Below, piece by piece: positions 9,526 to 17,465 of a DNA stretch of 64,000 nucleotides. The stretch is taken from NCBI RefSeq assembly GCF_022701255.1, contig NZ_CP031705.1:2927501-2991500 (forward strand). The letters are read 5' to 3'. Each line of letters starts with the position of its first letter. Position 1 is the first letter of the stretch. A model generated the notes under the pieces. That model was given only the letters and a program-made list of their open reading frames with translations, did not search any database and had not been told where the DNA came from. This DNA is from Microcoleus vaginatus HSN003 (GTDB taxonomy: Bacteria > Cyanobacteriota > Cyanobacteriia > Cyanobacteriales > Microcoleaceae). The position numbers and the translations under genes are program-made.

Positions 9526-9568
9526 GACAGAAGATAAGTACCAGCAGCAATTTGTCAAGCTCCTCTAA
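9526..9568 (+). pseudogene. Remnant copy of the 3' end of def
   Basis: Positions 9526-9568 match the last 43 bp of def (9414-9456) at about 35 of 43 positions, in the same frame and ending in a stop. The copy reads TEDKYQQQFVKLL where def reads TEDEYQKQIVNLL. Several differences are conservative at protein level, which suggests that a second, diverged def-like coding sequence once ended here and most of it was deleted. An unequal recombination between two def paralogues would also explain it. There is no start codon. Confidence 0.6.
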
Positions 9569-9622
9569 TAATTGATATAATTGCGAGCAATAACGCCAGT
9601 GATGTTGTGAATAGGAGGGCGA

Positions 9623-10192
9623 ATGTCTATCAATTTGGAAAAAGGCGGGAGAATCAATCTCTCTAAAGAAGCACCGGGGCTAAAAAATGCCGGGATTGGT
9701 TTGGGATGGGATACCAATGCTACAGACACCGGCGCCGCGTTTGACTTAGATGCTTCCGTGTTTATGTTGGGGGCTACTGGCAAAATTCCCGGCGAAAAAT
9801 ACTTTGTTTTCTACAACAACAAGGAGTCGCCGGACACTGCTGTAATACATCTGGGAGATAGCAGAACCGGAGAAGGATTTGGCGATGATGAAACAGTTAC
9901 CGTCGATTTAACCAAAGTCGATCCGGCGGTGGAAGAAATTGTGTTTGTGGTGACTATCCACGAAGCAGAATCGAGAAGGCAAAACTTCGGTCAAGTGCGG
10001 AATGCTTTTATCAGGATTTACGACACTACTACTAACACAGAGGTAACGAAGTACGATTTGGACGAGGATTTTTCTAGGGAGACAGCGGTAGAGTTTGGCA
10101 GACTTTACAAAAAAGACGGTGAGTGGAGGTTCCAAGCTGTAGGACAAGGCTACAATTCCGGCTTACAAAGCTTTGTAGATAAGTATGCCTGA
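9623..10192 (+). CDS. TerD family stress protein
   Basis: A 189-residue single TerD domain starting MSINLEKGGRINLSKEAP. Family landmarks include GIGLGWDTN, the acidic calcium-binding stretch FDLDASVFMLG (about 41-51), FVFYNNKESPD, HLGDSRTGEGFGDDETV, and FGRLYKKDGEWRFQAVGQGY near the end. TerD proteins bind calcium and occur in tellurite, phage and general stress loci; the biochemical role is unresolved. A strong AGGAGGG lies just before the ATG. It heads a group of three same-strand TerD genes, so co-expression is likely. Confidence 0.92.
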   Translation: MSINLEKGGRINLSKEAPGLKNAGIGLGWDTNATDTGAAFDLDASVFMLGATGKIPGEKYFVFYNNKESPDTAVIHLGDSRTGEGFGDDETVTVDLTKVDPAVEEIVFVVTIHEAESRRQNFGQVRNAFIRIYDTTTNTEVTKYDLDEDFSRETAVEFGRLYKKDGEWRFQAVGQGYNSGLQSFVDKYA

Positions 10193-10294
10193 TAAAAGGT
10201 CGATCGCTCCTAGCTAAATAAATCGAGGGGAAATTCGGAAGCAGGAATGTTTCCCTCGATTTTAAGCAATCAGACTCATGAGGTGATAAACCAG

Positions 10295-11749
10295 ATGGGC
10301 ATTCAATTAAAGAAAGGTGAAAGATTTAATCTTTCTAAAACATCTCCTAGTTTAACAAAAGTGGCGATCGCCCTGGGATGGGAAATAGCAACTCAACTAA
10401 ATTTATCCGACTCAAACCAGCAAAGCTGCGATATCGATGCCTCGGTTTTTGCATTAGGTTCGGATGGAATAATTCCCGATGAAAGATACTTTGTATTTTA
10501 CAATAACTCGCAGTCGCCCGACGGAGCGATCGCCCATTCGGGAGATAATCAAACGGGTCAAACTCTAGGAGATGACGAGACAATTTATGTAGACTTAGAA
10601 AAAGTAACGGCTGCTGTTGAGGAAATGGTTTTTGTGGTCACGATTCACGACGCACAAGCTAAACATCAAAATTTCAGCCAAATCCGAAATGCTTTTATCC
10701 GATTGTACGATCGCGAAACAGACAGCGAACTAGCCCGGTATGATTTAACAGAAGGTTTTTCTGAAGAAACAGCAGTCGAGTTTGGACGGTTGTATAAAAA
10801 AGATGCAGCTTGGAGATTTCAGGCCGTAGGACAAGGATATAAAGCAGGGTTACAGAGTTTTGTTGACAAGTACCATTCAGAGATTAAACCGGAAGAAAAG
10901 CCAGCAAAAATTACAGTAGAACTGCCTAAATTACCAGTTATTGAAGATAGCCACAAAAGTCAGAAAGCTATAGCATTAGACAAAAAGCTTGAGGAGAAAG
11001 CGCCGCACATTTTTAATCTCGCGAAGAAAGCCGATCTCTCGCTCAAAAAAGCAAATCTCACAAATCACAATGCTCAAGTAGCGCTTTGCCTCGATATTTC
11101 TGGTTCCATGTCTTCGCTGTACAGTTCAGGAAAAATTCAGCGTTTGGCAGAGAAGATTTTGGCTTTAGGATGTCGGTTTGATGACAACGCCGCTATCGAC
11201 ATATTTCTGTTTGGAGTCAACCCCCACAATCCCGGTGAAATGTCGATCGACAATTTCTCAAACTTCATCCACCAGATACTGCAACAGTATCCTTTAGAAG
11301 GAGGTACTTACTACGGTAAAGTGATGAAGGAAATTAGAAACTTCTATTTTCCAGACGCTCGCGGTAGCAGGCGCTACGCAGCTATTAAAGCCGATCGACC
11401 TGTCTACGTGATGTTTGTAACGGATGGAGAAACTGCTGACGAGTCGGAAAGCCAGCAGCAGCTACAATGGTCGTCCTATGAGCCGATATTTTGGCAGTTT
11501 ATGGCGATCGGCAAGTCGCAGAAGGATGTCAAAATTAAGGGAGTTCGAGGGTGGTTAGCAAGAGCCGTAGCGAGCGATTTTAGCTTTTTAGAGCAGCTTG
11601 ACGAAATGGGCGATCGCTACCTAGACAACGCAGATTTCTTCAGTTTAGAAGACCCAGAACATATTGCCGATGAGGAATTATACGATTTGTTGACAGCAGA
11701 ATATCCGCATTGGGTAAAATCAGCGCGAATCAAAAATATCTTACCCTAG
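10295..11749 (+). CDS. TerD domain fused to a von Willebrand A domain (TerF-like)
   Basis: A 484-residue, two-domain protein. The start is set at the methionine of MGIQLKKGERFNLSK, which lines up with the other TerD proteins and has AGGTGA 8 bp upstream; the frame extends 16 codons further, to 10247. Residues 1-190 are a TerD domain (FALGSDGIIPDERYFVFYNN, GDDETIYVDLEKV). After a charged linker, residues about 255-484 form a vWA domain with the metal-ion site DISGSMS (about 275) and FVTDGETAD. Such TerF-type fusions may scaffold larger stress complexes. The TerD part closely resembles the preceding gene (for example VGQGY..GLQSFVDKY), which suggests tandem duplication followed by fusion. Confidence 0.88.
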   Translation: MGIQLKKGERFNLSKTSPSLTKVAIALGWEIATQLNLSDSNQQSCDIDASVFALGSDGIIPDERYFVFYNNSQSPDGAIAHSGDNQTGQTLGDDETIYVDLEKVTAAVEEMVFVVTIHDAQAKHQNFSQIRNAFIRLYDRETDSELARYDLTEGFSEETAVEFGRLYKKDAAWRFQAVGQGYKAGLQSFVDKYHSEIKPEEKPAKITVELPKLPVIEDSHKSQKAIALDKKLEEKAPHIFNLAKKADLSLKKANLTNHNAQVALCLDISGSMSSLYSSGKIQRLAEKILALGCRFDDNAAIDIFLFGVNPHNPGEMSIDNFSNFIHQILQQYPLEGGTYYGKVMKEIRNFYFPDARGSRRYAAIKADRPVYVMFVTDGETADESESQQQLQWSSYEPIFWQFMAIGKSQKDVKIKGVRGWLARAVASDFSFLEQLDEMGDRYLDNADFFSLEDPEHIADEELYDLLTAEYPHWVKSARIKNILP

Positions 11750-11830
11750 AAACAGTTTTTGTCGCCAAACAAAATGCTAGTTTAGGGCAATCATTCAACT
11801 CCACCATAAACCTTACAAAATCACAAAACT

Positions 11831-12430
11831 ATGGCTATCAACTTGACAAAAGGACAATCAATCGTTCTCAGCAAAAGCGAATACGACTTATCCCGATTAA
11901 CAATGGCTTTGGGCTGGGATGTAGCGCAAGCTAAAAAAGGTCTTTTTGGCCGCAGCAGCGGTGCAAATTTTGACTTGGATTCCTACGCTCTGCTGCTGGG
12001 AGAAAATGGCAAATTAAAGAACTACAAAGAAGATGTAATTTATTACTCTCATTTGGAGTCAAAAGACAAAACAGTGGTTCACTCCGGCGACAATCTCACG
12101 GGAGAGGGAGAGGGAGATGACGAACAAATATTGGTGAAACTGAGTTCTTTGTCAGCACAATATCACAAAATAATTTTGGGAGTTAATATTTACAATGGGA
12201 AAGAGAGAAAACAGCATTTTGGCTTGGTAGAAAATGCTTTTGTGAGAGCTGTAGATGCCGCCGGGAAAGAAATCGCTCGCTATCGCTTGTCAAATGACCC
12301 ATCTTTTGAAGGAAAATTAAATATGTTGATGGGAGAAGTTTATCGAGAAGGCGGCGAGTGGAAGTTTAAGGCTTTGGGAAATCCTTTGGCTGAAGATTTG
12401 AACGGTGTTGTCGGTTCGTTTATTCGGTGA
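11831..12430 (+). CDS. TerD family protein, divergent
   Basis: A 199-residue TerD-domain protein beginning MAINLTKGQSIVLSKSEYDL. It keeps the fold landmarks (MALGWDVA, ANFDLDSYALLLG, HSGDNLTGEGEGDDEQI, GEVYREGGEWKFKALGNP) but is clearly more distant from the other two. It has a KKGLFGRSSG insertion before the first acidic motif and ends LNGVVGSFIR. It lies 81 bp after the TerD-vWA gene on the same strand and is probably the third member of one transcription unit. No strong ribosome-binding site is visible. Confidence 0.9.
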   Translation: MAINLTKGQSIVLSKSEYDLSRLTMALGWDVAQAKKGLFGRSSGANFDLDSYALLLGENGKLKNYKEDVIYYSHLESKDKTVVHSGDNLTGEGEGDDEQILVKLSSLSAQYHKIILGVNIYNGKERKQHFGLVENAFVRAVDAAGKEIARYRLSNDPSFEGKLNMLMGEVYREGGEWKFKALGNPLAEDLNGVVGSFIR

Positions 12431-12452
12431 GAGCAAATTCGTTAAATTAAGG

Positions 12453-12653
12453 CTTGTAGGGGCGGGTGCACCAACAATATTTGCCAATAATTGACAAACT
12501 AAATAAACCCGCCCCCACCCAACGAGCAATCAAAATGCACATTTTCCGCATTAAATAAACATCAAGGTTGATGTAGGTTGTTTGTTGTGGCGGGCGGGTT
12601 TATATAGGTTGTTTGTGGGAATTAAATGTTATTGGTGAACCCGCCCCTACAAG
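12453..12653. mobile_element. 201-bp MITE-like element, family A
   Basis: It is bounded by a terminal inverted repeat of 23 bp: CTTGTAGGGGCGGGTGCACC.. from 12453, and the complement of CTTGTAGGGGCGGGTTCACC.. ending at 12653, matching at 21 of 23 positions. Inside are further G/C-rich inverted blocks (ACCCGCCCCCACCC against GGCGGGCGGGT) separated by A/T-rich DNA. There is no open reading frame of note. It fills the gap between the convergent terD-like and lysS genes and could also act as a transcription stop for both. Confidence 0.7.
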
Positions 12654-12656
12654 ATT

Positions 12657-14213
12657 TTACGAATCTTTAATCGGCCGCATTGTCGGGAACATCACCGCAT
12701 CGCGGATGCTTTGAGTATTAGTTAAAAGCATCACCAATCTGTCTACGCCGATACCCATTCCCGCACAATTAGGCATTCCCAAAGATAGCGCTTGAATAAA
12801 GTCTTCATCCATTGGATGCGCTTCGTCATCGCCCGCATTTTTCTGTGCTAACTGTTCCTCAAACCGCTTTCTTTGCTCTTTCGGATCGTTCAATTCTGAG
12901 AAGCCGTTCGAGTATTCTGTACCGTTGATAAATAGCTCGAAACGTTCTACAAATCCCGGCTTGCTGCGATGTCCTTTCGCTAAGGGACTGACTTCGACAG
13001 GGTAGTCGATGATGAATGTAGGTTGAATTAGTTTGGGAACAACTAATTTGTCAAAAACCGCATAGAGCACGTAGCCTAAACTCTGTTGTTCTAACTTAGA
13101 CAGGTGCAATTCTAGTTTGGTTGCAGAAGCGATCGCACTTTCCAAGTCCAAACTGTCAAAATCCATATCAAACTCGTCTCTGACAGCTTCTACCATCGTT
13201 TTGACTTGCCAGTGTTTGCCGCTGAAACCGGGATATTTTTCGCTGTAGTCGAACTTGCGTTCTAAACTAATCGTTTCCCCCTGATTCTCAATTTCTTTGA
13301 CATCCCCAAATACCGCCGTCGCTGCGAAACACATCACGTCTTCGACCACTGTTAAAATGTCGAAAACATCGGCATAAGCTTGGTAAACTTCTAAAGAGGT
13401 AAACTCGGGATTGTGGGTGCTATCAATTCCCTCATTTCTAAATGCTTTACCGAGTTCAAATACTCGCTCGAAACCGCCGCAAATTGCTCTTTTTAAGAAT
13501 AATTCGGGAGCCACTCGCAAATACAAATCTACATCCAAAGCATTGTGATGAGTGGTGAAGGGCTTAGCAGCAGCACCGCCGTAAATAGCTTGCAGTGTTG
13601 GCGTTTCTATTTCGTAAAAATTGGCTTGCCAGAGATAGGAACGAATGCTTTGAACGATGCGGCTGCGAAGCATAAAACGGTTGAGCGCATCTTGGTTGCT
13701 TGCCAAATCCATTTCGCGGTGACGGCGGCAAACTTCGGGGTCGTTAATTCCGTAATAAGCATCGGGAAATTGAATGGTAGCTTTTGATAAAAGCTTTAAT
13801 TCCCTCACTAAAATAGAAAGTTCTCCCCTGGGGGTGCGGCAGCCGATACCTTCGACGCCGACAAAATCGCCGACATCGAGCAATTTTTTAATTTGTTCAA
13901 AGCTCAAACCGACTTCGCCGGTGACGATTGCTTTCTCGATTTTGAGTTGAATTTTGTCTGTGGCGTCTTTTAAATCGATGAAACCAATTTTGCCACTGTC
14001 CCGCTTGGAAGTGATGCGGCCAGCTAATCGCAGGGAAATTTCTTCGGGGTCACTTTCTCCGTTTTCGAGTTCTTTTCCCGGCTGACTAAATATTTCGCGA
14101 ACTTGCTTGGCTGTGTGCGATCGCGCGTAGGATTCACTGGGATATGGTTCTATGCCTTGCGATCGCAGTTCGTCTACTTTTTGACTGCGGACTTCGGCTT
14201 CACTGAGAGTCAT
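12657..14213 (-). CDS. lysS: Lysyl-tRNA synthetase, class II
   Basis: A 518-residue class II synthetase that charges tRNA-Lys. The N-terminal OB-fold anticodon-binding domain covers about 50-150 (LAGRITSKRDSGKIGFIDLKD). The catalytic core contains motif 1 near residues 190-215, motif 2 (FRNEGIDSTHNPEFTSLEVY) and motif 3 (GMGIGVDRLVMLLTNTQSIR). Length is near the usual 490-520. It converges with the terD group across the family-A element. Confidence 0.97.
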   Translation of the reverse strand: MTLSEAEVRSQKVDELRSQGIEPYPSESYARSHTAKQVREIFSQPGKELENGESDPEEISLRLAGRITSKRDSGKIGFIDLKDATDKIQLKIEKAIVTGEVGLSFEQIKKLLDVGDFVGVEGIGCRTPRGELSILVRELKLLSKATIQFPDAYYGINDPEVCRRHREMDLASNQDALNRFMLRSRIVQSIRSYLWQANFYEIETPTLQAIYGGAAAKPFTTHHNALDVDLYLRVAPELFLKRAICGGFERVFELGKAFRNEGIDSTHNPEFTSLEVYQAYADVFDILTVVEDVMCFAATAVFGDVKEIENQGETISLERKFDYSEKYPGFSGKHWQVKTMVEAVRDEFDMDFDSLDLESAIASATKLELHLSKLEQQSLGYVLYAVFDKLVVPKLIQPTFIIDYPVEVSPLAKGHRSKPGFVERFELFINGTEYSNGFSELNDPKEQRKRFEEQLAQKNAGDDEAHPMDEDFIQALSLGMPNCAGMGIGVDRLVMLLTNTQSIRDAVMFPTMRPIKDS

Positions 14214-14242
14214 TAGTTATTGCCTGATTAAAATTACAAATA

Positions 14243-14378
14243 TCTGACATCTTGCACTATTCTGGCGCTGGTGCGATCGGGTGCGCTAGAAGAGCCCAAC
14301 CCCTACTCCCCACAAGAAAATTCACTCTTTGTGGAACAGGCATCTTGGCTGTTCGCGATCGAGCTGCAAGATGTCAGA
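14243..14378. mobile_element. 136-bp MITE-like element, family B copy 1
   Basis: Perfect 14-bp terminal inverted repeats, TCTGACATCTTGCA (14243-14256) and its complement (14365-14378). The interior contains CCCCACAAGAAAATTCACTC followed by TTTGTGGAACAGGCATCTTG, the core shared with copies near 16953, 32382 and 53926. It sits in the 505-bp gap between the divergent lysS and tkt genes (14214-14718). The rest of that gap (14379-14718) shows HIP1 sites but no gene. Confidence 0.65.
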
Positions 14379-14718
14379 AACACCAAACTCTATCATAATA
14401 GGGCTGCTTTTAATAGGGCTGCTTTGAGAGCCAATTTGCCAAATAATAAGTTACACCCTCTCCTAGCCCGATCGCACAGACCCGCACTCGCCCCAGAAAT
14501 ATCTCCGATAACAATTTGCGATCGACTGCACAAAGCGACCGAAACATTAAAAAATTAAGTTGTCTGTCGATCGCAACAGGTGAGATGATATGTAGTGCAG
14601 CCTCACGGCAGTTCCATCGAAACTGAACATTAGAGACGCGAGCGATCGAACTCGGCTCATCGCACCTCTGTCAGAATCGACCACACACACTCTCTCTTAA
14701 CATATAAAAACCAGAATT

Positions 14719-16734
14719 ATGGCTGTTGCAACCCAATCACTCGAAGAACTCTGCATCAACTCTATCCGCTTTTTGGCCATCGATGCGGTAGAAAAAGCAA
14801 AATCAGGACACCCGGGACTGCCGATGGGCGCTGCCCCTATGGCCTTCGTGCTGTGGGATAGGTTCATGCGGTTCAACCCCAAAAACCCCAAGTGGTTTAA
14901 TCGCGATCGCTTCGTCCTCTCGGCCGGCCACGGCTGTATGCTACAGTACGCCCTGCTGTACTTGACCGGCTACGATAGCGTCACCATCGACGACATCAAG
15001 CAATTTCGCCAGTGGGAATCCAGAACGCCCGGACACCCCGAAAACTTCATGACCGAAGGCGTAGAAGTTACCACCGGCCCCCTGGGACAAGGAATTGCTA
15101 ATGGCGTCGGTTTGGCAATGGCAGAAGCTCACCTCGCTGCTAAGTTTAACAAGCCCGACCACACAATTGTTGACCACTACACCTATGTAATCTTGGGTGA
15201 CGGCTGCCACATGGAAGGTGTTTCTGCCGAAGCTTGTTCTTTGGCCGGACACCTCGGACTCGGCAAATTAATTGCCTTGTACGATGACAATCACATTTCT
15301 ATTGAAGGCGACACAAGCTTGGCCTTTACTGAAGATGTGGGCAAGCGTTTTGAAGCTTACAACTGGCACGTTATTACAGTAGACAATACCGCTCTAGACG
15401 AAGATACTAACCTAGAAGCAGTTCACAAAGCTATTGAAGAAGCCAAAAAAGTCACGGACAAACCGTCCATGATTAAAGTCCGCACCGTCATTGGTTACGG
15501 TTCTCCAAACAAGCGGAATTCCTACAGCGCTCACGGTGCTGCTTTGGGTAGCGATGAAGTGCAAGCAACTCGCGATTTCTTGAAGTGGGAACACGCACCG
15601 TTTGAGATTCCTGAGGATGCTTTGTCACACTTCCGCAAAGCAGTCGATCGCGGTGCTCAAGCTGAGCAAGAATGGCAGAAAGCTTTTGATGCTTATAAAG
15701 CAGCATATCCAGCCGAAGCTGCAGAATATGAGCGCAGCGTTGCCGGCAAACTTCCTGAAGGTTGGGATAAAGTTTTGCCGACATACAAGCCGGAAGATAA
15801 GGCAGATTCGACTCGGAATCATTCTGGAAAATGTTTGAATGCTTTGGCAGGTGTGCTACCTGAATTGATCGGCGGTTCCGCTGACTTGGCATCTTCTAAC
15901 ATGACTTTGCTCAAGGGTGAAAAAGACTTCCAAAAAGGTCAGTACGAAGGACGTAACCTGCGCTTTGGTGTGCGGGAACACGGCATGGGTGCGATCGCCA
16001 ACGGTATGCTTTTGCACGGCGGTTTAATTCCTTACTGCGCCACTTTCTTGGTATTTGCTGACTATATGCGGGGAGCAATTCGCCTCTCTGCACTTTCGGA
16101 AGCTGGAGTTATTTACGTAATGACTCACGACTCCGTAGCCTTGGGCGAAGACGGCCCGACTCACCAACCCGTGGAAACCATCGCTTCTCTGCGAGTAATT
16201 CCCGATTTGTTGGTAATGCGCCCTGCGGATGGTAATGAAACATCCGGCGCTTACAAAGTGGCAGTTGAAAGCCGCACTCGCCCAACTTTAATGGCTTTGT
16301 CGCGCCAAAATCTGCCCAACTTGGCTGGAAGCTCGATCGAAGGAACAGCCAAAGGCGCTTACATTTTGTCCGACGACGGTGGCACTCCCGACATCATTTT
16401 AATCGGCACCGGCGGCGAAACATACCTCTGCGTTGATGCCGCTGAAAAATTGCGCGCTGCAGGCAATAAAGTCCGCGTAGTTTCGATGCCTTGCTGGGAA
16501 TTGTTTGACTTACAAGATGCCGCTTACCGCGAATCTGTACTGCCGAAAGCTGTTACTAAACGGTTGGCAGTTGAAGCAGCTTGTAGCTTCGGCTGGGGAC
16601 GTTATTTGGGTTCCGAAGGCGACAGCATCAGCATCGACACATTCGGCGCTTCTGCACCGGGCCCCGTTGCTTTAGAAAAGTTTGGCTACACCGTTGATAA
16701 TGTGGTAGCTAAGGCTCAGGCGCTGTTGGGTTAA
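14719..16734 (+). CDS. tkt: Transketolase
   Basis: A 671-residue thiamine-diphosphate enzyme that moves two-carbon units in the Calvin cycle and the oxidative pentose phosphate pathway. The cofactor motif [13 protein letters not shown] lies at about 157-169, followed by [15 protein letters not shown]. The pyrimidine domain has [26 protein letters not shown] and [16 protein letters not shown]. The C-terminal domain ends [13 protein letters not shown]. Length is typical. It is monocistronic by context: the 5' gap is long and a terminator follows 21 bp after the stop. Confidence 0.97.
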   Translation: MAVATQSLEELCINSIRFLAIDAVEKAKSGHPGLPMGAAPMAFVLWDRFMRFNPKNPKWFNRDRFVLSAGHGCMLQYALLYLTGYDSVTIDDIKQFRQWESRTPGHPENFMTEGVEVTTGPLGQGIANGVGLAMAEAHLAAKFNKPDHTIVDHYTYVILGDGCHMEGVSAEACSLAGHLGLGKLIALYDDNHISIEGDTSLAFTEDVGKRFEAYNWHVITVDNTALDEDTNLEAVHKAIEEAKKVTDKPSMIKVRTVIGYGSPNKRNSYSAHGAALGSDEVQATRDFLKWEHAPFEIPEDALSHFRKAVDRGAQAEQEWQKAFDAYKAAYPAEAAEYERSVAGKLPEGWDKVLPTYKPEDKADSTRNHSGKCLNALAGVLPELIGGSADLASSNMTLLKGEKDFQKGQYEGRNLRFGVREHGMGAIANGMLLHGGLIPYCATFLVFADYMRGAIRLSALSEAGVIYVMTHDSVALGEDGPTHQPVETIASLRVIPDLLVMRPADGNETSGAYKVAVESRTRPTLMALSRQNLPNLAGSSIEGTAKGAYILSDDGGTPDIILIGTGGETYLCVDAAEKLRAAGNKVRVVSMPCWELFDLQDAAYRESVLPKAVTKRLAVEAACSFGWGRYLGSEGDSISIDTFGASAPGPVALEKFGYTVDNVVAKAQALLG

Positions 16735-16755
16735 TAGCAGCAGCATAATTTTGGG

Positions 16756-16786
16756 TGGGGCGGGCTTCTGGCTCGCCCCATTTTTT
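16756..16786 (+). terminator. Intrinsic terminator after tkt
   Basis: The arms TGGGGCG (16756-16762) and CGCCCCA (16774-16780) form a G+C-rich hairpin with additional GC..GC pairing in the loop. Six T residues follow directly (16781-16786). It starts 21 bp after the tkt stop codon. Confidence 0.85.
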
Positions 16787-16952
16787 ATAGCAAAAGGAAG
16801 TTCGGCAACGGATTCACTTTCTTCGGATGTAACAGATGTAATGGATGGATGGAAGAAGCTTTTAGTTATTTAGAATATAAAAAAGAAGGAAGGAAAAGCT
16901 AAAATCCTAAAATCTTAAATCGGCATATAGGGCTTCACTTCGTCATACCTCA

Positions 16953-17070
16953 CATCTGGCACCATTGTCAGCAACAGGGAAGATACCCGTTCCCCAAGAA
17001 AATTTATCTCTTGTGGAAGGGGCCGGAAAGCCTGTTCATAAAAGGATTATTGAGAATGGTGCAACATATG
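16953..17070. mobile_element. MITE-like element, family B copy 2 (degenerate)
   Basis: The ends are CATCTGGCACCATTGTCA on the left and the complement of CATATGTTGCACCATTCTCA on the right. The interior (CCCCAAGAAAATTTATCTCT then TGTGGAAGG..GCCTGTTC) matches the core of the copies at 14243, 32382 and 53926. It lies within the 731-bp gap between tkt and the multi-PAS kinase (16735-17465), in which I found no gene. Confidence 0.55.
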
Positions 17071-17074
17071 AGTT

Positions 17075-17238
17075 ATATCAATTCTGGTTGCACTCATACA
17101 TGATTGTTGAGTGTTGAGTGTTGACTGTTGACTGTTGACTGTTGACTGTTGACTGTTGACGGGCGGGTCGAAAAACTGAATGGTTGAGTGTTAACTGTTT
17201 ACTCGATTTTATTATTCCGATGCAACCGGAAACGATAT
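17075..17238. mobile_element. MITE-like element, family C copy 2, containing a heptamer array
   Basis: The left end ATATCAATTCTGGTTGCA (17075-17092) pairs with the right end TGCAACCGGAAACGATAT (17221-17238) at 15 of 18 positions. The shorter copy at 4125-4196 has the same ends. This copy is about 90 bp longer, and most of the extra length is a TTGACTG-type heptamer array (17107-17162). Confidence 0.55.
17107..17162 (+). repeat. Heptamer array TTGAGTG/TTGACTG x8
   Basis: Eight head-to-tail heptamers: two TTGAGTG, five TTGACTG and one TTGACGG. The array lies inside the inverted-repeat element 17075-17238. It is the third array of the TTGAC-family in this window. Confidence 0.85.
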
Positions 17239-17465
17239 TATAGCCAACCTAGAGTTCGCTACAGCTCGAATCATTGAGAATTGCTATATTAAGACTTACG
17301 GAAGAAAAACCAGTTCCTACAACAATATTCGGTTTGGCAACGAGGCATTTATGATGAAACCTGGTTTTTAGCCCCCCGTACCTCCAGAACTGTATATTTC
17401 AGAGAGTTAAGATAAGTTATAAGTTATTGCCTTAAATTACTCATGCCCCATTTCCCATTCCGTTT

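Noticed and set aside
14271..14558. 95-codon plus-strand frame
   Set aside because: It covers the family-B element and HIP1 sites; no product recognised and no ribosome-binding site.
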